Shown here one piece after another: positions 17,733-26,439 of a DNA stretch of 64,000 nt (positions are counted from its first letter, which is position 1; each line of letters begins with the position of its first letter). The notes beneath the pieces are model-generated. The model made no database searches. It saw only the letters and a list, made by a program, of their open reading frames with translations, and was not told the origin of the DNA. The stretch is from Maritalea mobilis. Lineage in GTDB: Bacteria; Pseudomonadota; Alphaproteobacteria; Rhodobacterales; Rhodobacteraceae. The stretch covers positions 62,001-126,000 of the forward strand of contig NZ_JAHVKE010000006.1 in NCBI RefSeq assembly GCF_019800885.1. The letters run 5' to 3'. The position numbers were made by a program, and so were the translations under genes.

Positions 17733-19064
17733 TCAGGCCCCGCCGGCCGCGCGTTCCAATGCCGGGTAGCGCAATGCCAGCGTCACCCCGCGCAGAACGA
17801 ACATTCCCAGCATCGCGGCCCATAGCCCGTGATTGCCCATGATCGGCATCAGCGCAGCGGCCAGCGCGACATAGCCCAGGAAACTGACCACCATCATGTT
17901 GCGCATGTCGCGCGTGCGGGTGGCGCCAATGAAAATCCCGTCCAGCATCCAGGCGCCGACACCCAGGATCGGCGCGGCCACCATCCAGGGCAGGAAGCGG
18001 CGCGCCTCTTCCCGGACCTCGGGTGCGGTTGTCATGGTGTCGATCACCCATGGCCCGCCAAGCCAGAAGGCGGCGGCCATCGCGATGCAGATGGCCAGCC
18101 CCCAACCACTGGTCAGGATCGATGCGCGCCTGAGCCGCATCGCGGCCCTTGCCCCCATCGCCTGCCCCACAAGGCTTTCGGCGGCGAAGGCGAACCCGTC
18201 CAGCGCGTGGGCGGTTACATGCAGGAACTGGATCAGGATCTGGTTGGCGGCCAGCGTCACGTCTCCGAAATCTGAGCCCAGAAACATGAAGCTTGTAAAA
18301 GCGGCCAACAGCAGGACCGAGCGGATCAGGATATCGGTGTTCACCAAGGCCATGTGCTTGAGCTTCACCGCATCCAGCACGCGCGCCCAATCGCGCCAGG
18401 CGGGCACGCGAAACGCTGCGCGGCACAGCCAAAGGCCCAATGCAAGCCCGCTCCATTCGGCGATGAAGGTCGCCAGCGCGACGCCCTCGATCCCCATGCC
18501 GAGACCAAGGACGAAAGCCACCGACATCACGATATTGAACCCGTTCATCCAAAGCTGGATGGCCAGGACGCTGCCGGTCCGCTCCTGCGCGATCAGCCAC
18601 CCGAGGATGCCGTAGATCGCGATGGCCGCCGGGGCCGAGAAGATGCGGATCGACATGTAGACCCGGGCCAAGCCCTCCACCTCTTCGCTGGCGGGCGATA
18701 ATTGGAAGGCCGCCCAGAAAATCGGGACCTGAAAAAGGATCAGGATCACCCCTGCCCCGCCCCCGATCATCAGAACGCGCGTCAGCAGCGCAGCGACCTC
18801 GGCCCGGTCCCGCGCGCCGATGGCCTGCGCGGCAAGCCCGACGGTGCCCATGCGCAAAAAGCCGAAGATCCAGTAGATCGACGTCAGGATGACCGCGCCG
18901 ATGCCGACCGCGCCGATCGGGGCAGGGTCGCCCAACTGCCCCACCACGCCCGTATCCACGACGCCCAGCAACGGCACGGTCGCATTCGACAAGACCACGG
19001 GAACCGCGATCTTCAACACGCGTGCATGCGACAGCTGCGGCGGGTCCGCCGTGGCCTCGGCCAC
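17733..19064 (-). CDS. MATE family efflux transporter (DinF-like)
   Basis: 443 aa integral membrane protein with about 12 helices in two similar halves. Signatures include VVDTGVVGQLGDPAPIGAVGIG in helix 2 and SFMFLGSDFGDVTLAANQIL at the start of the second half, matching the DinF branch of MATE cation antiporters. Substrates would be drugs or organic cations exported with sodium or proton influx. It is convergent with arsC (7 bp between stops) and 4 bp downstream of the thioesterase pair. Confidence 0.93.
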   Translation of the reverse strand: MAEATADPPQLSHARVLKIAVPVVLSNATVPLLGVVDTGVVGQLGDPAPIGAVGIGAVILTSIYWIFGFLRMGTVGLAAQAIGARDRAEVAALLTRVLMIGGGAGVILILFQVPIFWAAFQLSPASEEVEGLARVYMSIRIFSAPAAIAIYGILGWLIAQERTGSVLAIQLWMNGFNIVMSVAFVLGLGMGIEGVALATFIAEWSGLALGLWLCRAAFRVPAWRDWARVLDAVKLKHMALVNTDILIRSVLLLAAFTSFMFLGSDFGDVTLAANQILIQFLHVTAHALDGFAFAAESLVGQAMGARAAMRLRRASILTSGWGLAICIAMAAAFWLGGPWVIDTMTTAPEVREEARRFLPWMVAAPILGVGAWMLDGIFIGATRTRDMRNMMVVSFLGYVALAAALMPIMGNHGLWAAMLGMFVLRGVTLALRYPALERAAGGA

Positions 19065-19068
19065 CCGC

Positions 19069-19584
19069 CTAGCCTTCGCGTTGCGGCATCAGGAAATGTC
19101 CCGTCGCCTGCGCGAAAAGCTTGTCGCGATTGTCTTGCCACGCCTCCACATGGACCGAGGCATAACGCCGTCCCGACCGGTTGACCCTTGCCCGCGCGTA
19201 GGCGTCGCGCGGCAGGCCGGAGCGCAGGTAATCCACCGTGAAGTCAATGGTCTTGGGCAAGCGAGGCAGTGCGTCGGGGGTCAGGGTTTCAACATCCAGA
19301 CGCCCGGTTTCGATATCGTCCCACAACATCTGGAAGGACAGTTCGACGATGGCGGCCACTTCGAGAAACGAGGCCGTGGCCCCCCCGTGCAATGCCGGGA
19401 TCAGCGGGTTGCCAATCAGCTTGTCGTCGTAGTTCATGACAGCGGTCAACTCGTCGCCGCGCCGGTCAAAGCCGATCCCCATGAAGCGGATGTAGGGCAC
19501 GCCATCGACCAGCGCCGACAGCGCCTTGTCGCGGCGGTGCTTGACCAGGTGGACCGGCTCGGGCGGTTTGCGCGACGTGCTCAT
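19069..19584 (-). CDS. PaaI-type hotdog-fold thioesterase (second of a pair)
   Basis: 171 aa. The hotdog core shows PLIPALHGGATASFLEVAAIVEL, where the HGG segment holds the helix-cap catalytic residues, and IDFTVDYLRSG as the following strand. Members hydrolyse acyl- or aryl-CoA thioesters. The ATG at 19584 overlaps the stop of the upstream thioesterase by four bases (ATGA); the frame reaching to 19713 is within the neighbour. The two adjacent hotdog genes may make a heteromer or have different CoA substrates. Confidence 0.85.
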   Translation of the reverse strand: MSTSRKPPEPVHLVKHRRDKALSALVDGVPYIRFMGIGFDRRGDELTAVMNYDDKLIGNPLIPALHGGATASFLEVAAIVELSFQMLWDDIETGRLDVETLTPDALPRLPKTIDFTVDYLRSGLPRDAYARARVNRSGRRYASVHVEAWQDNRDKLFAQATGHFLMPQREG

Positions 19585-20045
19585 GGCTTGACCTCCGCAG
19601 CTTTGCCTTGTGCAATGGTGAAGGCCCCGCTGGCCGAGGCAAGAGGTTGGTCCTCGTCCAGATCCCAGGCCTTGGCCCGCACGAAGGCGACAGACCGGGT
19701 CACGTGGTAACATTCGGCCCGCGCGGTGATGCGTTGGCCCGGCTCGGCGGCGCGCATGTAGTCGATCCTCAGGTCGATCGTAGCCGTTCCGGCGGGGGCG
19801 TCCGGGTAGCTCATCACCGCCGCGCCGCCGCAGGTGTCCATCAGCGCCGACACCGCGCCGCCATGGATCACACCCGTGCGCGGGTCGCCCACGAGGGCCT
19901 CGGAATAGGGCATGGAGATCTGCGCGACACCGTCCCCGATCACCTCGAACTGCATGTTCAGGGCCTTAGAAAACGGGATGGCTTCGATGAATTGCCGTGC
20001 GATCTGGGCTTTTTGTTCCGCATTGATGTGGCGCGTTTCGGCCAT
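19581..20045 (-). CDS. PaaI-type hotdog-fold thioesterase (first of a pair)
   Basis: 154 aa. GDPRTGVIHGGAVSALMDTCGGAAVMS carries the HGG motif and catalytic Asp/Cys-helix region, and ATIDLRIDYMRAA is the conserved beta strand. Start chosen at 20045 (MAETRHINAEQKAQIA); the in-frame Met at 20099 would add 18 residues. It is translationally coupled to the downstream paralogue by an ATGA overlap. Likely role is releasing CoA from acyl-CoA intermediates; the substrate is unknown. Confidence 0.85.
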   Translation of the reverse strand: MAETRHINAEQKAQIARQFIEAIPFSKALNMQFEVIGDGVAQISMPYSEALVGDPRTGVIHGGAVSALMDTCGGAAVMSYPDAPAGTATIDLRIDYMRAAEPGQRITARAECYHVTRSVAFVRAKAWDLDEDQPLASASGAFTIAQGKAAEVKP

Positions 20046-20209
20046 GTCTGCCCCAATGTGCTGAGCGGTTTCGATGTTTTCCAACGTTTCACCGGGCAAC
20101 CGGTCGGGCGCAAGGGGTCAATGGCCGTGCCGTGGCGGGACGGTTTGCATTCCGTGGCGGCGGTGCTACCTAATTGCCCGAACGTCACCCAGCGGGACAC
20201 AAGAGGGCG

Positions 20210-20587
20210 ATGTCTGTCACGAAAATGGACCTCAAGGAGATGTGCGCGTATTTCGACGTCACCCCGCGCACGCTTCGGCATTACGAATATATCGAGCTGC
20301 TGATGCCCGAACGGGATGGGCGCAAGCGGCTCTATGGCCCGCGCGAGGTCGCCCGCATGACGCTGATCCTGCGGGGACGACGCTTCGGCTTCTCGCTGGA
20401 AGAGATCCGGCAATGGCTGGAGCTTTACGACCAGGATCCCGAGGGACAACTGCAGCGCGCCACGTGGCTCGACATGGCGGACAAGCAACTGGCCGAGCTG
20501 GACAACCGCCGACGGGAGCTTGAAGAGGTGATCGCGGAACTGCGCGAGTTGAGGGATCAGACGGCGCGTCAGGATGATGCTTTGTGA
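20210..20587 (+). CDS. MerR family transcriptional regulator (first of two paralogues)
   Basis: 125 aa. The winged HTH reads MDLKEMCAYFDVTPRTLRHYEYIELLMPERDGRKRLYGPREVARMTLILRG, then a coiled-coil dimerisation helix (ADKQLAELDNRRRELEEVIAEL). There is no Cys-rich C-terminus, so it is not a metal sensor. The Met at 20210 follows GAGGGCG; an upstream in-frame Met at 20174 is not needed. The second MerR gene at 21217 is clearly related, and both lie upstream of the beta-oxidation cluster. Confidence 0.9.
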   Translation: MSVTKMDLKEMCAYFDVTPRTLRHYEYIELLMPERDGRKRLYGPREVARMTLILRGRRFGFSLEEIRQWLELYDQDPEGQLQRATWLDMADKQLAELDNRRRELEEVIAELRELRDQTARQDDAL

Positions 20588-21216
20588 TGTGACGGGGCCG
20601 AAGTCGCGCGGTCCTCGCCCGTTTCCCCGGAACACGCAGAACCGGTCGGCGCCATGCGCAAAAAACATCGCGATAGGCCGTTAGACGGATCGGAAGACGT
20701 GTTTTCCCATTCGAAAGGCCGAAGCGATGTATCCCAGGACCCAGATGCAGGATCCCGACGCCAAGACCGGCCAGTCGGGCACCGCTGCCACCGGTAAGGG
20801 GCGCGTCCTCCACTTGGCGCTGGCGCCCTCAACACTCGACCCAGGCGGGACCAGGTCGGTATAGGCCGCCTCTTTCTGCGCGTGAAGACGTGCTCAAACC
20901 GTTCGCGGAACGCATGTCGGCAAGGCGCGTGGTTTGGAACAGCCTCGCGCACCGATTCCCGCCAAGCCGCATGGCGACGTATCACAGCCGCGAAATCCCA
21001 TCGCCGAGCAGGACCGTCCCTGCACGCAGGCCAGGATCGAACTGACCAAAAGGTCAAAAAATTGCGCCCACCCCTACGTCATCTTTCCTTACGTTTCGTC
21101 AGCGAAAAAGTGACGTGACGTCCTATTTACGTAAACGTCATCCAGTCTTGTAGGTTTCCCCCGTGACTCGCAAATCATGGGCCAGAACAGGCATGTTTGA
21201 CATATCGAAAGACCTC
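20588..21216. other. Intergenic region between the two MerR genes
   Basis: About 630 bp without a credible conserved gene. A possible 45-codon frame at 20727-20864 has no recognisable features. The last 150 bp are rich in ACGT-containing elements (TACGTCA at 21075, TTACGTTTCGTCA from 21089, GTGACGTGACGTCC near 21110, and a dyad at 21126-21140), suggesting a regulated promoter for the second MerR gene and perhaps the acyl-CoA dehydrogenase operon. Confidence 0.6.
21126..21140. promoter_or_regulatory. Candidate MerR-type operator TTTACGTAAACGTCA
   Basis: TTTACGTAAA is a perfect 10-bp palindrome followed by a second ACGT half-site. The site lies about 90 bp before the MerR start at 21217. As far as I recall it resembles the ACGT-rich motifs described for MerR-family regulators of branched-chain and fatty acid catabolism (LiuR type), which fits the genes downstream. 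Direct binding is not shown. Confidence 0.45.
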
Positions 21217-21615
21217 ATGACCCAGGAAACCATGACCATCCGTGAGATGTGCGATGCGTTCGACGTGACGCCCCGCACGCTTCGCTTCTACGAGTCCAAA
21301 GAGCTTCTCTTTCCGATCCGCGAAGGTCAGAAGCGCCTCTTCACCCGCCGCGATCGTGCGCGGCTCAAGCTGATCCTGCGCGGCAAGCGCTTCGGCTTCA
21401 GCCTCGAGGAAATCCGCCAGTTGCTCGACCTCTACTATGTCGGCGACCAGCAGACGACGCAGCTGTCGCGCACCCTCGATATCGCGCAGGACCGGCTGTC
21501 GGACATGGAGCGCCAGCGCGCCGAACTGGACGACGCCATCGACGAGTTGAAATCGCAGATGGGCCTTGTCAGCGACATGCTGGCTGCGCGCTCGACACGG
21601 GACGCGGCCGAATAA
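21217..21615 (+). CDS. MerR family transcriptional regulator, probably of the beta-oxidation operon
   Basis: 132 aa. MTIREMCDAFDVTPRTLRFYESKELLFPIREGQKRLFTRRDRARLKLILRGKRFGFSLEEIRQLLDLY is a canonical MerR HTH with wing, followed by a coiled coil. It closely resembles the protein at 20210. The start is set at 21217 because that Met aligns exactly with the paralogue's start; Mets at 21193 and 21163 are also in frame. It lies 60 bp before the acyl-CoA dehydrogenase gene on the same strand, so it likely regulates that operon and itself. Confidence 0.88.
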   Translation: MTQETMTIREMCDAFDVTPRTLRFYESKELLFPIREGQKRLFTRRDRARLKLILRGKRFGFSLEEIRQLLDLYYVGDQQTTQLSRTLDIAQDRLSDMERQRAELDDAIDELKSQMGLVSDMLAARSTRDAAE

Positions 21616-21675
21616 TCGGCCGCCTTCCCTGCGAACAGGACCACAGCCCAAGACATCCCCGGGAGGATTTTGAGG

Positions 21676-23451
21676 ATGCCGAGCTATACCGCCCCCACCA
21701 AGGACGCACAGTTCATCCTGCATGACGTGCTGAACATCTCCGGGAAAGAGATCCCCGGCTTTGCCGATCTCGACCGCGATTTCACGGCCGCGATCCTCGA
21801 AGAGGCCGGCAAGATCGCCTCGGAAGTGCTGGCGCCGCTGAACATGGTCGGCGACACCGAGGGCTGCCGCCTCGAGAACGGTGTTGTGTACACCCCCACC
21901 GGCTTCAAGGCGGCCTTCGACCAGATGAAGGAAGGCGGCTGGCCCGGCATCGACATGCCCGAGGAATACGGCGGGCAGAATATGCCCTACGTGATTGGCA
22001 CCGCCGTCGGCGAATTCTTTTCCGCCGCCAACCAGGCCTTCACGATGTACCAGGGCCTGACCCATGGCGCGGCATCGGCCATCCTTGCGCATGGCACGGA
22101 TGCGCAGAAGGACAAGTGGCTACCCAAGATGGTCAGCTGCGACTGGACCGGCACCATGAACCTGACCGAGCCGCATTGCGGCACCGATCTGGGCCTGATG
22201 CGGACCAAGGCCGAACCGCAAGACGATGGCAGCTACAAGATCACCGGCCAGAAGATCTTCATCTCGGCGGGCGATCACGACATGGCCGAGAACGTCATTC
22301 ACCTCGTGCTGGCCAAGATCCCCGGCGGCCCCGAGGGCATCAAGGGCGTCTCCCTGTTCATCGTGCCCAAGTTCCTCGTGGATGACGAGGGCAACCTTGG
22401 CGCACGCAACGGCGTGTCCGTCGGCAAGCTCGAAGAAAAGATGGGCATCCACGGCAACGCCACCTGCGTCATGAATTACGACGAGGCCACGGGCTATCTA
22501 CTGGGCGACATGCACAAGGGCATGCGCGCGATGTTCACGATGATGAACGAAGCCCGCCTTGGCGTCGGCATGCAGGGCTTGGCTCAGGCCGAGGTCGCGT
22601 TCCAGAACGCCCTCGAGTATGCCAAGGACCGCCTGCAGGGTCGCGACGTGACCGGCCCCAAGAACCCCGACGGCCCGGCCGACCCGCTGATCGTGCACCC
22701 CGACATCCGCCGCAACCTGATGGAACAAAAGAGCTTTGCCGAGGGCGCGCGCGCCTTCATGCTCTGGGGGGCCACGCTGATCGACCAGGCGCACCGCGCC
22801 AAGGACAAGGATGCCGATGGCCTGATCTCGCTGATGACACCGGTAATCAAGGGCTTCTTGACCGACAAGGGCTTCGACATGACCGTGCAGGCCCAGCAGG
22901 TCTATGGCGGGCATGGCTACATCGAGGAATGGGGCATGTCGCAATTCGCCCGCGATGCCCGGATCGCCATGATCTATGAAGGCGCCAATGGCGTTCAGGC
23001 CCTGGACCTCGTCGGCCGCAAGCTGGCACAGGATGGCGGCAAGCACGTCATGGCCTTCTTCGACCTCGTGAAGACCTTCTGCAAGGACGAGGCCGAAACC
23101 GAGGGCATGGCGGAATTCACCGGCCCGGTGAAGGCGGCGTCCAAGGATCTTCAGGCGGCGGCGATGTATTTCATGCAGGAAGGCATGAAGAACCCCAACA
23201 ACGCCTTGGCCGGGTCCTATGATTTCATGCACCTGTTCGGGCATGTCTGCCTCGGCCTGATGTGGGCCAAGATGGCGAAAGCGTCGCTCAAGGCGCTGGC
23301 CGAGGGCACGTCCGATCCGGTGTTCCACCAGACCAAGCTGGCCACGGCGCGCTTCTACATGGCCCGTCAATTGCCGATGACGGCGACGCATCTGGCGCGC
23401 ATTCAATCGGGTGCCGATCCGGTGATGGCACTGGAAGCCGCCAACTTCTAA
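21676..23451 (+). CDS. Acyl-CoA dehydrogenase with C-terminal extension (FadE/DmdC-like)
   Basis: 591 aa, longer than the 380-aa classical enzymes because of an extra C-terminal helical domain. FAD and substrate motifs: [44 protein letters not shown] and [42 protein letters not shown], the last containing the catalytic Glu. It oxidises an acyl-CoA to the 2-enoyl-CoA, passing electrons to ETF. Roseobacter relatives include DmdC (3-methylmercaptopropionyl-CoA dehydrogenase), so the chain specificity is open. GGGAGG is 9 bases before the ATG. First structural gene of the beta-oxidation cluster. Confidence 0.93.
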   Translation: MPSYTAPTKDAQFILHDVLNISGKEIPGFADLDRDFTAAILEEAGKIASEVLAPLNMVGDTEGCRLENGVVYTPTGFKAAFDQMKEGGWPGIDMPEEYGGQNMPYVIGTAVGEFFSAANQAFTMYQGLTHGAASAILAHGTDAQKDKWLPKMVSCDWTGTMNLTEPHCGTDLGLMRTKAEPQDDGSYKITGQKIFISAGDHDMAENVIHLVLAKIPGGPEGIKGVSLFIVPKFLVDDEGNLGARNGVSVGKLEEKMGIHGNATCVMNYDEATGYLLGDMHKGMRAMFTMMNEARLGVGMQGLAQAEVAFQNALEYAKDRLQGRDVTGPKNPDGPADPLIVHPDIRRNLMEQKSFAEGARAFMLWGATLIDQAHRAKDKDADGLISLMTPVIKGFLTDKGFDMTVQAQQVYGGHGYIEEWGMSQFARDARIAMIYEGANGVQALDLVGRKLAQDGGKHVMAFFDLVKTFCKDEAETEGMAEFTGPVKAASKDLQAAAMYFMQEGMKNPNNALAGSYDFMHLFGHVCLGLMWAKMAKASLKALAEGTSDPVFHQTKLATARFYMARQLPMTATHLARIQSGADPVMALEAANF

Positions 23452-23459
23452 GCTTCGGT

Positions 23460-23491
23460 CCGGGGCCATGCGGGGAGAGGCATGGCCCCGG
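23460..23491 (+). other. Perfect 12-bp hairpin between acyl-CoA dehydrogenase and the small ORF
   Basis: CCGGGGCCATGC (23460-23471) pairs perfectly with GCATGGCCCCGG (23480-23491) around an 8-nt loop. No T run follows in either direction, so it is not a standard terminator. It could stabilise the upstream mRNA segment, act as an RNase barrier, or partially attenuate. Confidence 0.7.
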
Positions 23492-23512
23492 ATCACATCG
23501 AGGGAGGAGAGG

Positions 23513-23725
23513 ATGCCAAAGCGTCTGCGGCTGACACGCCGACCGAATATCGCCATGAGCGAGGATGCCTATCGCCGCCTGCGCAGCCTGTCGTCAGAGG
23601 CCGGGCTGGACGAGGGCGAGTTCCTGTCCTTCCTGTTCGAAAACTGGTCAAGCTGCATCAACGAAGAGAAATTCGTCGCACGGCTGCGCCTGTTCAATTC
23701 CGAGCTGGACGACCGCAAGCGATGA
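23513..23725 (+). CDS. Small conserved-looking hypothetical protein
   Basis: 70 aa: an Arg-rich N-terminus (MPKRLRLTRRPN) then a helical segment (SEDAYRRLRSLSSEAGLDEGEFLSFLFENW) that resembles the helical half of a ribbon-helix-helix protein. GAGGGAGGAGAGG upstream is an excellent ribosome site, and spacing within the operon supports a real gene. I do not recognise a family; a small DNA-binding or accessory protein is possible. Confidence 0.7.
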   Translation: MPKRLRLTRRPNIAMSEDAYRRLRSLSSEAGLDEGEFLSFLFENWSSCINEEKFVARLRLFNSELDDRKR

Positions 23726-23789
23726 CCTTGACCCGTTTTTCGTCCTTGCTCTCTCGTCAGCAGATCACCGGACCGAAGGAGCGCATCGC

Positions 23790-24425
23790 ATGACCAACAC
23801 GCTTTATTGCTTTGGCGAAAGCGGCAACGCCTACAAGGCCGCGCTGGCCCTGGAACTGGCCGGGATCCCGTGGGAGGCCCGCTTCGTCGATTTCTTCAAC
23901 GGAGAAGCCCGCAGCCCGGAGTTTCGCGCGATCAACCCGATGGGCGAGGTCCCTGTCCTCGACGCGGACGGCACGATCCTGACCCAGTCGGGCGTGATCC
24001 AGGATTGGGTCATGGATGAAAGCGGCAAGCTGTGCGGAGACGGCGCCAGGGCCACGCGCCGCGAGATCCTGCGCTGGACGATCTTCGACAACCAGAAGGT
24101 CTCGGGCCAGGCCGGGCCTCTGCGGTTCCTGATGAACTTCCTGCCCGAGGACAAGCGCCCGCACGAGGTCATAGGGTTCATGGCCGGTCGCCTCAAGGCG
24201 GCCTTGCAGGTTCTGGAGGCAGAACTCGGCACCCGCGATTGGCTGGTGGGCGACAGCCTGACCTGCGCTGACCTGAGTTGCTGCGGATACCTCTATTACG
24301 ATGAGCCCTTCACCTTCGACCGATCCGACTACCCCGCCATTTCCGTATGGCTCGACCGGATCGCCGCGACGCCGGGATGGAAGCATCCTTACGATCTGAT
24401 GCAGCGGGCTTTCCCGTCTGCCTGA
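23790..24425 (+). CDS. Glutathione S-transferase family protein
   Basis: 211 aa. The N-terminal thioredoxin fold starts LYCFGESGNAYKAALALELAGIPWEARFVDF, with the cis-Pro and glutathione-binding Ser in GEVPVLDADGTILTQSGVI. The C-terminal helical domain has DWLVGDSLTCADLSCCGYL, the N-capping box. AAGGAGC precedes the ATG. Its place between an acyl-CoA dehydrogenase and a thiolase suggests detoxification or isomerisation of a reactive acyl intermediate; that is inference from position. Confidence 0.9.
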   Translation: MTNTLYCFGESGNAYKAALALELAGIPWEARFVDFFNGEARSPEFRAINPMGEVPVLDADGTILTQSGVIQDWVMDESGKLCGDGARATRREILRWTIFDNQKVSGQAGPLRFLMNFLPEDKRPHEVIGFMAGRLKAALQVLEAELGTRDWLVGDSLTCADLSCCGYLYYDEPFTFDRSDYPAISVWLDRIAATPGWKHPYDLMQRAFPSA

Positions 24426-24477
24426 CACACCAGTGCCCCGTCGCCGGGGCGACCAAGTGACCAACGGAGCGCACATA

Positions 24478-25689
24478 ATGACCGAAGCCTATATCTACGA
24501 CGCGATCCGCACACCGCGCGGCAAGGGACGCAAGGACGGCGCCCTGCACGAGGTGACATCGGCCCGCCTGTCGGCCTTCACGCTCAACAGCCTGAAAGAG
24601 CGCAACAACCTCGACGGCCACGCGGTCGAAGACGTGATCTGGGGCAATGCCACGCAGGTGATGGAACAAGGCGGCTGCCTTGCACGCACCGCCGTTCTGG
24701 CCTCGGATCTGGACGAGCGCATTCCCGGCCTGTCGATCAACCGCTTCTGCGCTTCGGGGCTGGAGGCCGTGAACCTTGCTGCCAACCAGGTCAAGGGCGG
24801 TGCAGGCGACGGCTATATCGCCGGCGGGGTCGAGATGATGGGGCGCGTCGCCATGGGCTCGGACGGAGCGGCCATCGCCGTCGATCCCTCGATCGCGATG
24901 AACACCTATTTCGTGCCGCAAGGCATCAGCGCCGATATCATCGCCACCGAATACGGGATTTCCCGCGATGATGCCGACGCGCTGGCCGTCGAGAGCCAGA
25001 ACCGCGCCGCCGCGGCCTGGGCCGACAACCGGTTCGAAAAGTCGGTCGTTCCCGTCAAGGACATCAACGGCCTGACCATCCTCGACCGCGACGAATACAT
25101 GCGTCCGGGCACCGACATGCAGGCGCTTGGCGCGCTGAAACCGTCCTTCAAGGACATGGGCGAGCAGATGCCCGGCTTCGACGCGATTGCCCTGATGAAG
25201 TACCCCCATCTCGAGGCGATCAACCACATCCACCATGCCGGGAACTCCTCGGGGATCGTGGATGGCGCGGCCGCCATCCTCATCGGCAACAAGGAATTTG
25301 GCGAGAAATGGGGCCTCAAGCCGCGTGCCCGGATCAAGGCCACGACCAAGATTGGCACCGACCCGACCATCATGCTGACCGGCCCCGTGCCGGCGACCGA
25401 GAAGATCCTCGCCGATAGCGGCATGTCGATCTCGGATATCGACCTGTTCGAGGTGAACGAGGCGTTCTCCTCGGTCGTGATCCGCTTCATGCAGGCCTTC
25501 GACGTGGACCATTCCAAGGTCAACGTGAACGGGGGCGCCATCGCCATGGGCCACCCGCTGGGCGCAACCGGCGCGATCATCCTCGGCACGCTGCTCGATG
25601 AATTGGAGCGCAGCGGCAAGGGCACCGGCCTTGCCACGCTTTGCGTCGCCTCCGGCATGGGGGCCGCAACGATCATCGAGCGCGTTTAA
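24478..25689 (+). CDS. Acetyl-CoA C-acyltransferase (thiolase, FadA-like)
   Basis: 403 aa. Thiolase II/I fold with nucleophile Cys91 in INRFCASGLEAV, catalytic His in NGGAIAMGHPLGATGA and the second Cys in TLCVASGMGAA; NEAF is also present. It cleaves 3-ketoacyl-CoA to acetyl-CoA and a shortened acyl-CoA, the last step of the cycle whose other steps are encoded on both sides. The start MTEAYIYDAIRTPRGK is preferred over an in-frame extension to 24433. Confidence 0.95.
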   Translation: MTEAYIYDAIRTPRGKGRKDGALHEVTSARLSAFTLNSLKERNNLDGHAVEDVIWGNATQVMEQGGCLARTAVLASDLDERIPGLSINRFCASGLEAVNLAANQVKGGAGDGYIAGGVEMMGRVAMGSDGAAIAVDPSIAMNTYFVPQGISADIIATEYGISRDDADALAVESQNRAAAAWADNRFEKSVVPVKDINGLTILDRDEYMRPGTDMQALGALKPSFKDMGEQMPGFDAIALMKYPHLEAINHIHHAGNSSGIVDGAAAILIGNKEFGEKWGLKPRARIKATTKIGTDPTIMLTGPVPATEKILADSGMSISDIDLFEVNEAFSSVVIRFMQAFDVDHSKVNVNGGAIAMGHPLGATGAIILGTLLDELERSGKGTGLATLCVASGMGAATIIERV

Positions 25690-25724
25690 CCCGAGCAAAC
25701 CCTGGCCCGAACAGAGAGCGTCGC

Positions 25725-26153
25725 ATGTCCGCAGATCCCGCGAAAATCTACCAGGATTTCCTCGACAGGACGGGCGACGCTCTGCTGGCCAACGATGCTG
25801 CCGCCTTCCTGGATCATATCGTTCTACCGCACCGCATCATGACCGAAACCGAGACCATCCTGATCGAGGACGCCGCAACCGCGCGCCGCCATTTCGATGG
25901 CTTTGCCGCGGCGCTTCGGTCGCAGGGGGTCGATGTCTATGTGCGCACGGTGAAACGGGCCGAGCGCGTGGCACCCGATCGCATCATCGGCTGGCATGAG
26001 GCCTTCATCACCTCGTCGGGAAAACTGGTCGCGCCGCGGTTCGAAAACCAGGTCGAGCTGATCCATCGCGACGGGCGTTGGGGGTCCATCTGGACCCGCC
26101 ATTTCACCCGGTTCGTTGCGTGGCCGGATATCCTGCCGCGGGAGGGGCGCTGA
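25725..26153 (+). CDS. Hypothetical protein, probable NTF2-like fold
   Basis: 142 aa starting MSADPAKIYQDFLDRTGDALL. The pattern of an initial helix, a mid-sequence variable strand (HRIMTETETILIEDAATARRHFDGFAAAL) and late beta strands (RFENQVELIHRDGRWGSIWTRHF) suggests an NTF2-like cone fold, as in SnoaL-type proteins, but the match is weak. Its stop shares a base with the next start (TGATG), so it is translationally coupled within the beta-oxidation operon. A role as a small accessory or lyase-like protein is speculative. Confidence 0.7.
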   Translation: MSADPAKIYQDFLDRTGDALLANDAAAFLDHIVLPHRIMTETETILIEDAATARRHFDGFAAALRSQGVDVYVRTVKRAERVAPDRIIGWHEAFITSSGKLVAPRFENQVELIHRDGRWGSIWTRHFTRFVAWPDILPREGR

Positions 26154-26434
26154 TGCTCACACACGCGAAAGAGAGCTACTGGGCTTGGCTCGACCGCGTC
26201 TGGGCCGATCTCTGGCATTGCCGGGTCGAAGGAGCGCACCGCACCTACATCCTGCGAGGCGGCACCTACGCCCTCGATCCGTTTCAAAACGACATGGCGC
26301 TGGTCCTTCGGGCCGGCGCCTGGCTGGGCGCTGGCCTGCGCTCGGCCTTTGATACCTGCACCTGCACAATCCTGTCGCCCGCTCACCTGATGGAGTCCAG
26401 ACGGACCCGGCCGGGCCAATGTAAAGAAGGATGA
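26153..26434 (+). CDS. Hypothetical protein in the beta-oxidation operon
   Basis: 93 aa (MLTHAKESYWAWLDRVWADLW...). No family recognised. Evidence that it is real: GGGAGGGGCGC before the ATG, TGATG coupling to the gene upstream, and overlap with the start region of the FadB-like gene. It has a Trp-rich N-terminus, a short hydrophobic stretch (ALVLRAGAWLGAGL) and a Cys pair (DTCTCTI). It might instead be a fortuitous frame bridging the two genes. Confidence 0.5.
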   Translation: MLTHAKESYWAWLDRVWADLWHCRVEGAHRTYILRGGTYALDPFQNDMALVLRAGAWLGAGLRSAFDTCTCTILSPAHLMESRRTRPGQCKEG

Positions 26435-26439
26435 TGACC

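Noticed and set aside
20727..20864. 45-codon plus-strand frame between the MerR genes
   Set aside because: Weak ribosome site, low-complexity sequence with no recognisable feature; kept only as part of the intergenic note.
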